A stretch of DNA of 64,000 nt from Marinobacter sp. F4206 (GCF_019392195.1 NZ_JAHXKI010000003.1:551866-615865), one strand, 5' to 3'; counted from the first letter of the stretch, positions 8,788 through 18,027 are shown. Notes: generated by a model not told the origin, from the sequence alone. Numbers and translations: made by a program.

Positions 8788-9208
8788 TCATCCTTGTAGT
8801 CCTTTCAGGACGACGTTCGACATCCCTTTAAAGCAGACCCCCGCCTCTTTTCGTCGCCCCGTTCTAATACACCTACTGCCTGTGATCATAATTTGACGTA
8901 TTTTTTTGCCAACTCATGAGCAAAATACGTCAAATTTATCTCTGAATTTCGTCCTACCCCGATGAATTCCTGTCTAATGTGACGCTTTTCCTTGCCTGTT
9001 TTGCTGCCAATTGATACGTAGTAGTCCGTACTTAAATTCCATTTCTGGCTAAAAAACATCCAAAAAACAGAGTTGTGGAATATTTTGTTACCAATATCTG
9101 ACGGAAAATTGACCAATTTGTAATTTGGAATTTGACGTTTGCACCCTTCATAATTGCCCACGAATTGAACAACTCCACTGAAACGACAATTAAATGGTGA
9201 TTATAGAT
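8788..9208. other. A+T-rich gap with no confident gene
   Basis: The stretch 8881-9180 is about 37% G+C by hand count, far below its neighbours. It holds the inverted repeat at 8890-8936. A minus-strand frame is open from 9200 down to 8886. Its usable start is a GTG at 9161 without a clear ribosome binding site, giving 91 residues ending in NLTYFAHELAKKYVKL. The last part (FIGVGRNSEINLTYFAHELA) faintly recalls the tail of DUF2786-type proteins, so it may be a gene remnant. I do not call it a gene. Confidence 0.5.
8890..8936. repeat. 15-bp perfect inverted repeat
   Basis: AATTTGACGTATTTT (8890-8904) is matched exactly by its reverse complement at 8922-8936, with a further GC/GC pair inside and a 10-base loop. 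The core TTTGACG occurs again at 9131-9137. It could serve as a terminator for the upstream dioxygenase operon, although no clean T-run follows on the plus strand. Confidence 0.6.
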
Positions 9209-9625
9209 ATGAAACGCGTCAACAGAATGGCAACAGCAGGTATCGCCGCATTCGCAATCGGAGCTCTTCTCACAGGCTGTGGCGGCGGTTCTTCAGGTTC
9301 CAGTGCAGGAACAGGGTCTAACGTAGGTGGCGGCGGATACGTCGATGAAAAAACTGCGGTACTGAGCTGGAATGCGCCCATGACACGGGCGAACGGCGAA
9401 AGCATCCAAATGGGTGAGCTGGAGAAGTACGTGATCCGGTATGGAAAGGATGCCGAGGACCTGGGCGAGGAAATCGTTGTGAACAACGCCCAGTCGGAAG
9501 CGGAAATGTCTTACGCGATTAACGGTCTGGAGAACGGTACCTGGTACTTTACAATTCAGGTTCAGGACACCAGTGGCCTGATGAGCGAACCTTCAGACGT
9601 GGTTAGCAAATCTATCCAGTCTTGA
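9209..9625 (+). CDS. Fibronectin type III-like lipoprotein
   Basis: The 138-residue product starts with a lipoprotein signal peptide (MKRVNRMATAG...GALLTGC) with lipobox LTGC. A glycine/serine-rich linker follows (about 20-45), then one Fn3-like beta-sandwich: AVLSWNAP at its start and ENGTWYFTIQVQDTSGLMSEPSDVV at its end. It should be anchored to a membrane as a small binding module. An ATG at 9194 would add five residues ahead of the signal; the ATG at 9209 gives a standard signal peptide and has GGTG nine bases before it. It faces the CHASE2 kinase gene tail to tail, and the FecR protein of that operon also ends in Fn3-like modules. Confidence 0.8.
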   Translation: MKRVNRMATAGIAAFAIGALLTGCGGGSSGSSAGTGSNVGGGGYVDEKTAVLSWNAPMTRANGESIQMGELEKYVIRYGKDAEDLGEEIVVNNAQSEAEMSYAINGLENGTWYFTIQVQDTSGLMSEPSDVVSKSIQS

Positions 9626-9635
9626 TCCGTGACTG

Positions 9636-9675
9636 CCCCTTGTATGCCTGAAGTAACGAAGTCTCAGGCAAGGGG
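9636..9675. terminator. Possible hairpin between convergent genes
   Basis: CCCCTT plus GCCTGA (9636-9651, split by four bases) pair with TCAGGC plus AAGGGG (9664-9675). The hairpin overlaps the stop codon of the kinase gene and lies 10 bases after the lipoprotein stop. It lacks a T-run on the plus strand, so its activity as a terminator is uncertain. Confidence 0.35.
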
Positions 9676-12231
9676 GTCGGCAATCGGGAGCTTCAGGGTG
9701 AAGGTGGAGCCTTCATCTGGCGTCGAAGCCACCGAGATTTCCCCTCTGTGTTTTTCCACCACGGTCTTCACAAACGACAAGCCCAGACCCGTGCCATGCA
9801 CGCCGGCGAGCTCGCTTCGCTTCTGACGGCGATAGCGGTCAAACAGGTGGGGTAACTCATCCTCATCAATGCCGCTGCCTTCGTCGCCGATTGTCAGGCA
9901 GGCCTGGTGACCCGCGCGGAAAACCTGAATATCGATCGCCGAGCCAGCCGGACTATACTGAACGGCGTTGGTCAGTAGATTGATGACCGCCCGCTCAAGC
10001 AACTCCGCATTGCCTTTCAACCAGAGATCCTCGGTTCCCTGTAGCTGGAGCTGGATGCTCTTTTCAGCTGCCTGTTCGCTGACACTGTCACGGGCATTTT
10101 CGACGATCGCCAGGAATTCGCACTCATAGAAGCGGGTTTCCGTCAGCTGTTCGGCGCGTGCCAGCTGAACAAACTCTTCCGCCAGGTGATAGCTCCTCCT
10201 GGCAAGCCGGCCAAGCTGTTCAAGCTGTTCTTTTTCAATATGGCTGGGATCCCGTTTCAACTGCTCAATCAGTGCCAGCTGAGACACCAGGGGCGATCGA
10301 ACGTCATGGGATATGAAGTCAATTGCTTCCCGGTGCTGACGCTGTTGCTCACGAAGTTCCGAGATGTCAGAGATGTTGGCGATGATGCCGTGCTGATCAC
10401 TGTCCGGAAGGGCGAAGGGCGCAAAGTGGATCAGGAAGTCCTTGTTGTGAATGTGCAGATCGACTGTGCGGCTCTGTCGCAGCGTCAGGGTTTCCGAGAC
10501 GGTTTCGTGCCAGGGGGGCGTTTCCCGGGGATCATGGCCCTCAAGCAATCGGGCCAGGGGCAGGCCGGCAAGGCTGGGCATTGGTTCCTGGAACCATTCC
10601 TCGATGTGGCCATTGGCGAAGCGGATCACGGCCAGCTCATCGGTGACAATGATGCCGTCGGGCATGCGCTCGAAGCTGCGCCGGATGAACTGCTGCATGT
10701 GATTGAGTCGTTCGGTGGCGATACGCACCCGCTCGATTCTGGCCGAGATGTTCTCCCGGGGCTTTGCTGTTTTGCGAAAGCCATCGTTGACTTCAAGGTG
10801 GAGCCGGCGAAGGTAGCGTTGAATGGCCTCGCGGCTCAGGTCGTTCGGCAAGATCAGACCGAGGGTATAGATGGTGGTGCCGCGCAGCAGTTCTATCCAG
10901 CTTCGGTTGCTGTCATGGGCCCAGCTGCCGGTTTCCAGGTTTTCCGGTATGTCAGCGGCGGTGAGGCCTCGCTGGGACAAAATATTCTGGCCTTCACAGA
11001 GCAGCCATCCCTCCGGCTGAAGCAGTGCCTGAAAGTGTTCGAGGAGCTGGGCGGGATGCCGGCGGGAAGGTTCGGGAACGGAAATGTGCGGGCTACGGGC
11101 CAGGTCGTCCAGTTGCCGGTTGAGGAAGCGGTTAGTCATGGCCAACCGGAAGCCACTGGACAGCGGTAGTGCCAGCAACGGGACCAGCAGGGCATTCGCA
11201 ATAGGAATCCAGAGGTTGGCGCCGAACAGCTCAAAGAAATAGAAGCCGAGCAGCGTTAACACGGTCACTACGCAGGCGGCAATGGTGCGAGTCGGGCGCA
11301 TTCTTGGCAGCGCCACAGACAGCGCGATCACGATGGCCAGGGTGAGGATCGGTCCAAGCCACGTCGGGGCCCGGCGAATCAGAAGGTTCTGGCTGAGCGC
11401 GGAAAATGTGTTGGCATGAAACTCCACGCCCGACATAGGCCGGCTCAATCCCGAAAAGGGTGTGGGCAGAATGTCACCGAATCCTGCCGCCGTCGCCCCG
11501 ACAAAGACCGTCTTACCCTCGAAAACCTCGGGCGCTGGTGGCTGGTTGAGTACCCGGATATACGAGTACGTGGGCAGGGTGCCCGCTCCTCCCGCAAGTG
11601 ACACAGCCCTGTATTCATCCCGGACGTTCATGAATGGGGGCGCGGCCGGCGTGTCGGCCCCTCCTTCAGGGGGATTCGCGGCCGCCAGGGAAAGGCTGGG
11701 CCACAGTTGGTTGCCCAGGCCATTGAACAGATAGAGTCCTCGGGCAACGCCGTCTTCATCAAGTTCAACATGGGCGTGACCGAGCCTGGCGGCTGCCGCT
11801 GCAAGCTCTGGCGCGGGTAATTCTTCGCCCAGCAGGTGATTGGTCGTCGGTGGAGAAAGATGGATGGGCAGAATGACATTTCCGTGGCGCCGCATGGCCT
11901 TGGCAAGCGCCGTGTCATCCTGCGAGGGTTCTGGAAAAAGGACATCAAAGACGATGGTCTCTGCGCCGGCGGACTTCAGCTTGTCAATGAGCTCCGCGTG
12001 GATGGACCTTTGCCAGGGCCAGCGCCCGAGTCGTTCCAGGCTGAGCTCGTCGATAGCGACGATCACAACGTTGTCGTATGGGGGTGCCGGGGCGGTGGTC
12101 GTCGCTTGGTCGAACAGCCAGAAGTCCAGCCGTTGGGGCAGGGCGGAGGACTGGATCAGGAGAAGGAGTGCCAGCAGGATCAGGCCCATGGTCCAGGGGG
12201 TCGTTTTTATTGGCAGCCAATCCCGGTTCAT
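9664..12231 (-). CDS. CHASE2-domain membrane histidine kinase
   Basis: The 855-residue product has an N-terminal membrane anchor (about 15-30) and a large extracytoplasmic CHASE2 domain (about 35-285, with VVIVAIDELSLERLGRWPWQRSIHAELID and FVGATAAGFGD). Three closely spaced transmembrane helices follow (about 295-365). The cytoplasmic part has a linker, a PAS-like region (about 515-620), a dimerisation/phosphoacceptor box with His642 in DFISHDVRSPL, and an ATPase domain with NLLTNAVQYSP, GDEGSGI and GTGLGLSFVK. It is the last gene of an operon with an OmpR-type regulator and a FecR protein, 33 bp downstream of the latter. The signal sensed is unknown. Confidence 0.93.
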   Translation of the reverse strand: MNRDWLPIKTTPWTMGLILLALLLLIQSSALPQRLDFWLFDQATTTAPAPPYDNVVIVAIDELSLERLGRWPWQRSIHAELIDKLKSAGAETIVFDVLFPEPSQDDTALAKAMRRHGNVILPIHLSPPTTNHLLGEELPAPELAAAAARLGHAHVELDEDGVARGLYLFNGLGNQLWPSLSLAAANPPEGGADTPAAPPFMNVRDEYRAVSLAGGAGTLPTYSYIRVLNQPPAPEVFEGKTVFVGATAAGFGDILPTPFSGLSRPMSGVEFHANTFSALSQNLLIRRAPTWLGPILTLAIVIALSVALPRMRPTRTIAACVVTVLTLLGFYFFELFGANLWIPIANALLVPLLALPLSSGFRLAMTNRFLNRQLDDLARSPHISVPEPSRRHPAQLLEHFQALLQPEGWLLCEGQNILSQRGLTAADIPENLETGSWAHDSNRSWIELLRGTTIYTLGLILPNDLSREAIQRYLRRLHLEVNDGFRKTAKPRENISARIERVRIATERLNHMQQFIRRSFERMPDGIIVTDELAVIRFANGHIEEWFQEPMPSLAGLPLARLLEGHDPRETPPWHETVSETLTLRQSRTVDLHIHNKDFLIHFAPFALPDSDQHGIIANISDISELREQQRQHREAIDFISHDVRSPLVSQLALIEQLKRDPSHIEKEQLEQLGRLARRSYHLAEEFVQLARAEQLTETRFYECEFLAIVENARDSVSEQAAEKSIQLQLQGTEDLWLKGNAELLERAVINLLTNAVQYSPAGSAIDIQVFRAGHQACLTIGDEGSGIDEDELPHLFDRYRRQKRSELAGVHGTGLGLSFVKTVVEKHRGEISVASTPDEGSTFTLKLPIADPLA

Positions 12232-12264
12232 GAGCCCTGCTGTGTCGTTCTGTCGATCAATGGA

Positions 12265-13902
12265 TTATTCCAGGTAGAGTTCCCTCCCGGGTCCCCAGCG
12301 ACTGGTCAGGGGGCCGTCAGAAAGAGCTTTTAGCCGCACAAAATACCGTCTTCCGGGAATCAGACGCAAGGCTGCCGTGGTGTCAGCCAGCTGCGCCTCC
12401 TTGATGATGTTGCGGAATTCGGGTTCTTCGGAGAGCTGCAGGCGATATTCCTTCGCGGTCCTGATCTTCTCCCAGAAGACCCGCACCTGGCTATCCACGT
12501 AGTTGACACTGATGATGCGCACCGGGGGCAGGCTGCCATTGACCACCAGTGTCCGGGTTTCGCTGGTGGCCACTGAATTGCCGCCCGCTTCGGTGACAAC
12601 CCGCCAGTAATACTGCCCGGGTCCGAGCGGGCGCAGAGGCAATGCCGAGGTTTCGGGGGCCCATTCGCTCGTCGTGACCAGTTCCCGGAAGCTGTCGTCT
12701 TCGGCAATCTCCACCCGCGCGACTTCGTTCTGACCATTCAGGCTCCAGCGGAACTCCGGCATGTCATCGTTGGCGACGCCGCCGGCGGCCGGCGCCACCA
12801 GGCTTGCGGCCTGGGCCTGGAGATCAATCTCGATGGGAATCACCGCCGGCATGCCGGCCGTGCCCCGACTATCCAGTGCCGCCAGGTGAATCTCGTAGTC
12901 GCCGTTGTCGAGCATGCTGAGTTTGAACTCGTTGCTGTCGAGTTTTCGGCTTTCCACCCAGCGACCGCTGTCGGACTCGAAAATGTCGAGGCGATGACGT
13001 GGAGCGAGGCTTGGCGCCCAGCTTATCGATGCCGGGAGCTGGTTCAGGGTGGATGGCAGCGGATTCACCTCCGGTGCCGGGGGAAGGCGACGGATGCTGA
13101 GGCCGGTATTGGACGCGGTCGACACCGTTGCGCTGTATCCCGCCGGGATGCGGCGGGTTTTTCCAGGCGCGCCGAAATCAACCACACCCTCGGTGACCTG
13201 GAGGCTGGTGCCGTTCACGGACGTTTGCAGCGCAAACGCGGTTCCCCGAACCGCCGCGACGGCAGACGGGGTTTCAATTTCGAATCGCGCACCACCCTCT
13301 ATTACCGGTTTTACCCGGGTGTGCACTTCGCCTTTATGCAGGCGCAGGCGGGTATCCACCATTCCGGATTTTCCATACTGGGTCAGGCGGTTGAAGATCA
13401 GTCGGGAGTCCGGGGCAATGCGCACTTCCGATCCGTCTGCCAGGGCGATGGTTGCAGAACCAGAGCTGGAGAGAATTTCATCGCCTACGCGAATCAGGGT
13501 GTTGGGGGTCAATGGCAGTTTGCGGCCGTCCGTGCCGGAAATCAGCTGAACGTTTCCGGAAACCGTGGTGACACGGGCCGGATCAGGTTGACGTTTCAGC
13601 CAGGACAGGGGGATTCGGATGCTGTCGCCTTCGGCGAGTACGGAACTTTTCTCGATCTTGTTGTACTGCAGTAAGCGCGCGGCAGTAAAACCGGGCGCCA
13701 GGAGTTCTACGGCCACCTGACGATAGCTCTCACCGGGCCGCAGGGTGTAGATCCACTCGGGTGTCGTGGCTTTTCCTGAATCCGTGACCGACGACGCCGA
13801 CCCCTGGGTAATGGAGAGTTCAGCCTGAGCGGACAGTGCAGTCAACAGAAATGCCGGCGCCCAAAGCGCCCGGAGAATTCGTTGTATTCCCGTTTTACCC
13901 AT
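12265..13902 (-). CDS. Secreted LysM-FecR protein with Fn3-like C-terminal modules
   Basis: The 545-residue product has a signal peptide ending LLTALSAQA, then a LysM-like segment (about 49-105: WIYTLRPGESYRQVAVELL through GDSIRIPLSWL). A FecR domain follows (about 120-260, with SGSATIALADGSEVRIAPDSRL and TPSAVAAVRGTAFAL). Two to three beta-sandwich Fn3-like repeats occupy about 280-545. FecR domains are best known as periplasmic partners of ECF sigma-factor systems, but no sigma gene is present here. The ATG overlaps the response-regulator stop by 8 bp, so the two are translationally coupled. It is probably a periplasmic or peptidoglycan-bound partner of the CHASE2 kinase. Confidence 0.88.
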   Translation of the reverse strand: MGKTGIQRILRALWAPAFLLTALSAQAELSITQGSASSVTDSGKATTPEWIYTLRPGESYRQVAVELLAPGFTAARLLQYNKIEKSSVLAEGDSIRIPLSWLKRQPDPARVTTVSGNVQLISGTDGRKLPLTPNTLIRVGDEILSSSGSATIALADGSEVRIAPDSRLIFNRLTQYGKSGMVDTRLRLHKGEVHTRVKPVIEGGARFEIETPSAVAAVRGTAFALQTSVNGTSLQVTEGVVDFGAPGKTRRIPAGYSATVSTASNTGLSIRRLPPAPEVNPLPSTLNQLPASISWAPSLAPRHRLDIFESDSGRWVESRKLDSNEFKLSMLDNGDYEIHLAALDSRGTAGMPAVIPIEIDLQAQAASLVAPAAGGVANDDMPEFRWSLNGQNEVARVEIAEDDSFRELVTTSEWAPETSALPLRPLGPGQYYWRVVTEAGGNSVATSETRTLVVNGSLPPVRIISVNYVDSQVRVFWEKIRTAKEYRLQLSEEPEFRNIIKEAQLADTTAALRLIPGRRYFVRLKALSDGPLTSRWGPGRELYLE

Positions 13903-14632
13903 TTGCAGCCCGGTCAGTCTCGACGATGTCTGCGGTCTCTGCCTCCGGCGTCTTCATGGACTCAAGCCGGTACCCGCGCTGGTAAATGGTCTTGATCCGG
14001 AATCCGTTTTCGGGATTCAGCCCAAGGCGACGGCGGAGGCGACTCATGTGGGTGTCCACGGTGCGGGTGTTGATGTCCCGTGCCAGACCCCAGACGCGCT
14101 CCAGCAGCATCTCCCGGGTCAGAAGTCGACCCTGGTTCTGGAACAGGAACAGCGTCAGGTCAAAATCCTTGTCGGTCAGGGTCAGCTCTTCCCCGTGCAG
14201 CGTGATGATACGGCGCTGGGTGTTGACCTCGAAAGGCCCGTATATGAGTACCTCCTTGTCGCTGTCCGGATTGATCCGGCGGGCAAGAGCGTTAATCCGG
14301 GCAACCAGCTCGGCTTCACGTGCCGGCTTGGCGAGGTAGTCGTCCGCCCCCGCATCCAGTGCCCTCACCACGTCCGCCTCGCTATCACGCTGGGTGAGGA
14401 AGACCACCGGGATGGACCAGTTGAGCTGGGCCCGGACGCTTTCCAGTACGTCGATGCCGGTCATGTCGGGTATCTGCCAGTCAAGGATCAGCAGATCGTA
14501 ACTGCGATGCAGGACGGCGCTCAGGAACGACTGGCCAGCAGGGAAGCTGTCGCAGTGGTGCCCCCGTTCGGACAACATCGACTGTACGTGCTGTGCCTGT
14601 TCGTATTCGTCTTCAAGCAGCGCGATTCGCAT
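13895..14632 (-). CDS. OmpR/PhoB-family response regulator
   Basis: The 245-residue product has a receiver domain (about 1-118) with acidic pocket residues LLEDEY, phosphoacceptor Asp51 in LLILDWQIPDM, and the conserved Lys in DDYLAKP. A winged-helix DNA-binding domain follows (about 128-225; DFDLTLFLFQNQGRLLTREMLLERVWG and RTVDTHMSRLRRRLG). A short acidic tail ends the protein. It is the first gene of the operon, followed by the FecR protein and the CHASE2 kinase, which is its likely phosphodonor. Topoisomerase III lies 115 bp upstream on the same strand. Confidence 0.95.
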   Translation of the reverse strand: MRIALLEDEYEQAQHVQSMLSERGHHCDSFPAGQSFLSAVLHRSYDLLILDWQIPDMTGIDVLESVRAQLNWSIPVVFLTQRDSEADVVRALDAGADDYLAKPAREAELVARINALARRINPDSDKEVLIYGPFEVNTQRRIITLHGEELTLTDKDFDLTLFLFQNQGRLLTREMLLERVWGLARDINTRTVDTHMSRLRRRLGLNPENGFRIKTIYQRGYRLESMKTPEAETADIVETDRAANG

Positions 14633-14747
14633 GAAGCCTCTCCCGGAGTTGCTCGCTGTTGTGATCTTGCCGATAAGCTGAAAACCAGACGGACCGGTCA
14701 GCCATACCGCGGGATTATCACAAAATGTGAAAATCTATTCAGTATCG

Positions 14748-16922
14748 TTATGTAGACTTGCGTAAACGGATGGCAGGTTTTCCATCCTCGTCATTAACCG
14801 TTTGTCGGCAGGCGGGAAAATTACTGCAGCCCCAGAACCAGCCTTTTTTACCTTTTCGCCTGACCAGTGGCGAAAAACAGTGAGGGCAGGGGATCGGTTT
14901 CTGGCCGGTGCCATCCGACGGGGTCGCATCCTCAATGGGGCGGGTGCCGGTGCAGTCGGGGTATCGGGTGCAGGCGTGGAAACGCCCGAATTTGCCATCT
15001 CTTTCGGTCATGGGCGCACGGCATTTCGGGCAGTGCACCTGTGCGGGCTGTGATTCCCTGGTCGCCTCGTCGACGCGGTCACCCTGCGGGCGATTAATGA
15101 ATTCTCGGACTTCCTGTTTCAGGGTGTCCAGGAATACGCGGGGATCGCCCTCGCCACGCCGGATACTCTCCAGTGTGGCTTCCCATACGGCGGTTCGGTC
15201 CGGTTTGCTGACGGATTCGGGCAGGGCGTTGATCAGCGCCTTTCCCTTGTCGGTGGCCCGAATGTGGCGGCTGTCCCGGTACAGATAATCCCGCTTGAAC
15301 AGGGTGTCGATGATGGCTGCGCGGGTGGCTTCGGTGCCCAGGCCATCGGTCTCACGAAGCGTTTTCCGTAACTCGGCATCGCTGACGAAGCGGGCAATGT
15401 TGGTCATGGCCGACAGCAGAGTGGCATCGGTGAAATGCTGTGGCGGTTTCGTTTTCCGCTCGGTAATGGAGCAATCGTCGCACAGGACCGGCTCGCCCTT
15501 TTCCAGTCTTGGAAGTGGTGCCTTCTGGGGATCGCTGCGGCCTTCCCGCATTTTCAGTTCCAGGGCTTTCCAGCCTGGCGTCAGCACGGCTGTCTCGGTG
15601 GCCCGAAATTTGTGTTCAGCCACTCGCACGGTCAGGTGGCCTTCGCGGTGCACGGCATCGGCCGCGAACTGCATCAGGTAGTAACGGCTGACCAGGCCGT
15701 AGATTTTTTCTTCAGCCGGCGTCAGCTTGCCGCTGGGGGACGGACGGCTGGTCGGAATGATGGCGTGGTGAGCGTCAACCTGCTTATCGTTCCAGGCGGC
15801 GGTGCGGCGCTCAAGATCTGCCTGGCTACAGGCCTCGGCGAGATCCGGCGCAACTCTGCCAATCGCCCGCACAACCTGTTCCCGCTGGCCGTAATGTCCC
15901 TCCGGCAGGTAGCGACAGTCCGATCGCGGGTAGGTGATCAGTTGGTGGCGCTCATACAGGCTCTGCGCCGTGTCCAACACCTCTTTGGCGCCCATGCGGA
16001 ATAAGCGGCCGGCCTCGATTTGCAGGGCCGAGAGCGATAGAGGTAGAGGAGGCGTTTCCGGGCGATCGCGAAACCGCGACTCGACGATGGTTCCCGGGCG
16101 GCCATTGGTGTCAGCGGCAATCTGGTCGGCGGTTGCCCTGTCGAGCACACGGTTTTCCTCATCGAGGTGATCCTGGAACTGATCGTCCGGGAGCCAGCGC
16201 GCGGTGAAGGAGGTTTGATCCGCTTCTTCTTCCTGGGCCGAGAACCGTGCCTCAATGCGAAAATAGGGTTTGGGGTCAAAGTTCTCGATGGTGTTGTCGC
16301 GTTCTACGACGAGCCCGAGAACCGGAGTCTGCACCCGACCGACGGAATAGACGCCCTGTTCGCCCTGTTGCTGATAGGTCAGGGTATAGAAGCGAGTCAG
16401 GTTGATGCCGTAGAGCCAGTCTGCGCGTTGGCGAGCGAGGGCCGAGTGGGACAGCCGGCGGAATTCACGGTTGTCTTTCGGGCTCTGCACGGCCCTGGCC
16501 ACCGCAGTCGGGGTAAGATCGTTGATCAGCACTCGCTGGACTGGTGCCTTTGCGCCGAAATACCGTAAAACCTCGTCCACCAGAAGCTGCCCCTCCCGGT
16601 CAGGGTCTCCGGCATGAACAATGGTTTTCGCCTGCCGTATCAGGGATTCAAGCACCTTCAATTGCTGGCGCACACTGTCCTTGGGCATGACCTGCCATTG
16701 CTCCGGGAACATGGGCAAATGTTCCGGGCGCCATTTCTTCCACGCCGGGTTGTAGCTCGCCGGCTCTGCAGGCTCCAGCAGGTGACCAATGCACCAGCTG
16801 ACGGTGGCGGCATCATCGCCCTGGCCGCAACGGATCCAACCCTGGCCTTTCTGGTACGGGCCGGGCAGGGCGGCGGCAATGGCGCGGCCGAGGCTTGGTT
16901 TTTCGGCTATATAAAGAAGCAT
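14748..16922 (-). CDS. topB: DNA topoisomerase III
   Basis: This type IA topoisomerase decatenates replication and recombination intermediates by passing a strand through a transient single-strand break. The 724-residue product has the Toprim domain (about 1-150: MLLYIAEKPSLGRAIA and HAGDPDREGQLLVDEVL). The active-site tyrosine is Tyr331 in LITYPRSDCRYLP, and GLGTEATRA is further on. The C-terminus carries two zinc-ribbon modules (CPKC...CTRYPDC and CPHC...CSNFPAC, about 630-712). It is divergent from bolA with about 125 bp between starts. Confidence 0.96.
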   Translation of the reverse strand: MLLYIAEKPSLGRAIAAALPGPYQKGQGWIRCGQGDDAATVSWCIGHLLEPAEPASYNPAWKKWRPEHLPMFPEQWQVMPKDSVRQQLKVLESLIRQAKTIVHAGDPDREGQLLVDEVLRYFGAKAPVQRVLINDLTPTAVARAVQSPKDNREFRRLSHSALARQRADWLYGINLTRFYTLTYQQQGEQGVYSVGRVQTPVLGLVVERDNTIENFDPKPYFRIEARFSAQEEEADQTSFTARWLPDDQFQDHLDEENRVLDRATADQIAADTNGRPGTIVESRFRDRPETPPLPLSLSALQIEAGRLFRMGAKEVLDTAQSLYERHQLITYPRSDCRYLPEGHYGQREQVVRAIGRVAPDLAEACSQADLERRTAAWNDKQVDAHHAIIPTSRPSPSGKLTPAEEKIYGLVSRYYLMQFAADAVHREGHLTVRVAEHKFRATETAVLTPGWKALELKMREGRSDPQKAPLPRLEKGEPVLCDDCSITERKTKPPQHFTDATLLSAMTNIARFVSDAELRKTLRETDGLGTEATRAAIIDTLFKRDYLYRDSRHIRATDKGKALINALPESVSKPDRTAVWEATLESIRRGEGDPRVFLDTLKQEVREFINRPQGDRVDEATRESQPAQVHCPKCRAPMTERDGKFGRFHACTRYPDCTGTRPIEDATPSDGTGQKPIPCPHCFSPLVRRKGKKGWFWGCSNFPACRQTVNDEDGKPAIRLRKST

Positions 16923-17047
16923 GATTTTGCGTGCGATGGGATCGGGATGGGAATGTGGCGGTTTGGCTCTTTGCTGTCAAGGTTCGGGTGGCTGGCGGTT
17001 TGTGTAGTAGACTGCAGGAAACAAAGCATTCGGAGAAGGATAGGATA

Positions 17048-17404
17048 ATGAAGATCCAGAACGCCATCGAGGCCAAGCTGAATGGGGCTTTTGTGCCCCG
17101 TCTTCTGCAGGTGGAAAACGAGAGTCACAAGCACAGCGTGCCGCCGAATTCCGAGACGCACTTCAAGGTGACCCTGGTATCGCCAGAGTTCGAGGGTCAG
17201 ATGAAAGTTAAGCGCCATCAGGCTATCTACAGCGTTCTGGCCGATGAACTGGCGGGCGAAGTCCACGCGCTGGCCTTGCATTTGTACTCGCCAGAGGAAT
17301 GGGAGGCCGCAGGGTATTCAGTGCCCGAGTCGCCCAATTGCATGGGTGGGTCAAAAAAGGATCCGGCCATGACAGCATCCGTGAGTCGGGGAGAGGGCTC
17401 ATGA
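17048..17404 (+). CDS. bolA: BolA-family protein
   Basis: The 118-residue product has the BolA/KH-like fold: KIQNAIEAKLNGAFVPRLLQVENESHKHSVPPNSETHFKV, then a second helix RHQAIYSVLADELAGEVHALALHLYSPEEW. The invariant histidine used for iron-sulfur sharing with monothiol glutaredoxins is in VHALALH. BolA proteins act in iron handling and stress-linked morphology. A tail of about 25 residues follows the domain. GGAG lies 10 bases upstream of the ATG at 17048; longer upstream frames lack a start signal. Its stop overlaps the start of the next gene as ATGA. Confidence 0.92.
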   Translation: MKIQNAIEAKLNGAFVPRLLQVENESHKHSVPPNSETHFKVTLVSPEFEGQMKVKRHQAIYSVLADELAGEVHALALHLYSPEEWEAAGYSVPESPNCMGGSKKDPAMTASVSRGEGS

Positions 17405-18024
17405 GCCAGTTTTTCCAGATACACCCGGAAACGCCGCAGAAGAGGCTGATCAACCAGGCGGTGGATATTCTGCGTCGGGGCGGGGTGATTGTGTACCCTA
17501 CGGATTCTGCCTACGCCATCGGCTGTCACCTCGGCGACAAACAGGCGGCAGACCGGATCAAGCGGATTCGGCGCCTCGATGACAAGCATAATTTTACGCT
17601 CGTATGCCGGGATTTGTCCGATATCGGCGTGTACGCGAAGGTGGATAACACCCAGTACCGGTTACTGAAGAACTTCACCCCCGGCCCGTACACCTTCATT
17701 CTGGATGCAACCAGTGAAGTGCCGCGCCGGCTTCTGCACCCCAAGCGGCGTTCGGTTGGCGTCCGTGTTCCAGACAATGCGATTGTTCAGGAGCTGCTCG
17801 GGGAGCTCGGCGAACCCATCATGAGCAGCACGCTGATCCTGCCCGGTGAAACCGAGCCCATGACCGATCCCTACGACATCCGGGAGACCCTGGAGCATGA
17901 GCTGGACCTGATCATTGATGGTGGTTTCTGCGGTATGGAGGCCACGACGGTTGTGGACTTCACCGGCGAGGCCCCGGTGGTGACGCGGGTCGGTAAGGGT
18001 GATCCCGCGCCGTTTGAGGTGTAG
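17401..18024 (+). CDS. YciO-type Sua5/YrdC-fold protein
   Basis: The 207-residue product has the YrdC fold: RRGGVIVYPTDSAYAIGCHLGDKQAADRIKRIRRLDDKHNFTLVCRDLSD, then NFTPGPYTFILDATSEVPRRLLHPKRRSVGVRVPDN, both diagnostic. The family makes threonylcarbamoyl-AMP for tRNA t6A, but YciO members are a distant branch whose role is not settled, so I do not assign TsaC activity firmly. It lacks the C-terminal Sua5 domain. The ATG at 17401 overlaps the bolA stop by four bases, implying coupled translation. It ends three bases from a convergent gene, in a GGGCCTAGGCCC palindrome. Confidence 0.9.
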   Translation: MSQFFQIHPETPQKRLINQAVDILRRGGVIVYPTDSAYAIGCHLGDKQAADRIKRIRRLDDKHNFTLVCRDLSDIGVYAKVDNTQYRLLKNFTPGPYTFILDATSEVPRRLLHPKRRSVGVRVPDNAIVQELLGELGEPIMSSTLILPGETEPMTDPYDIRETLEHELDLIIDGGFCGMEATTVVDFTGEAPVVTRVGKGDPAPFEV

Positions 18025-18027
18025 GGC

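Noticed and set aside
10186..11169. 327-codon plus-strand frame antisense to the CHASE2 kinase
   Set aside because: It covers the PAS and kinase part of a well-supported gene and shows no domain of its own.
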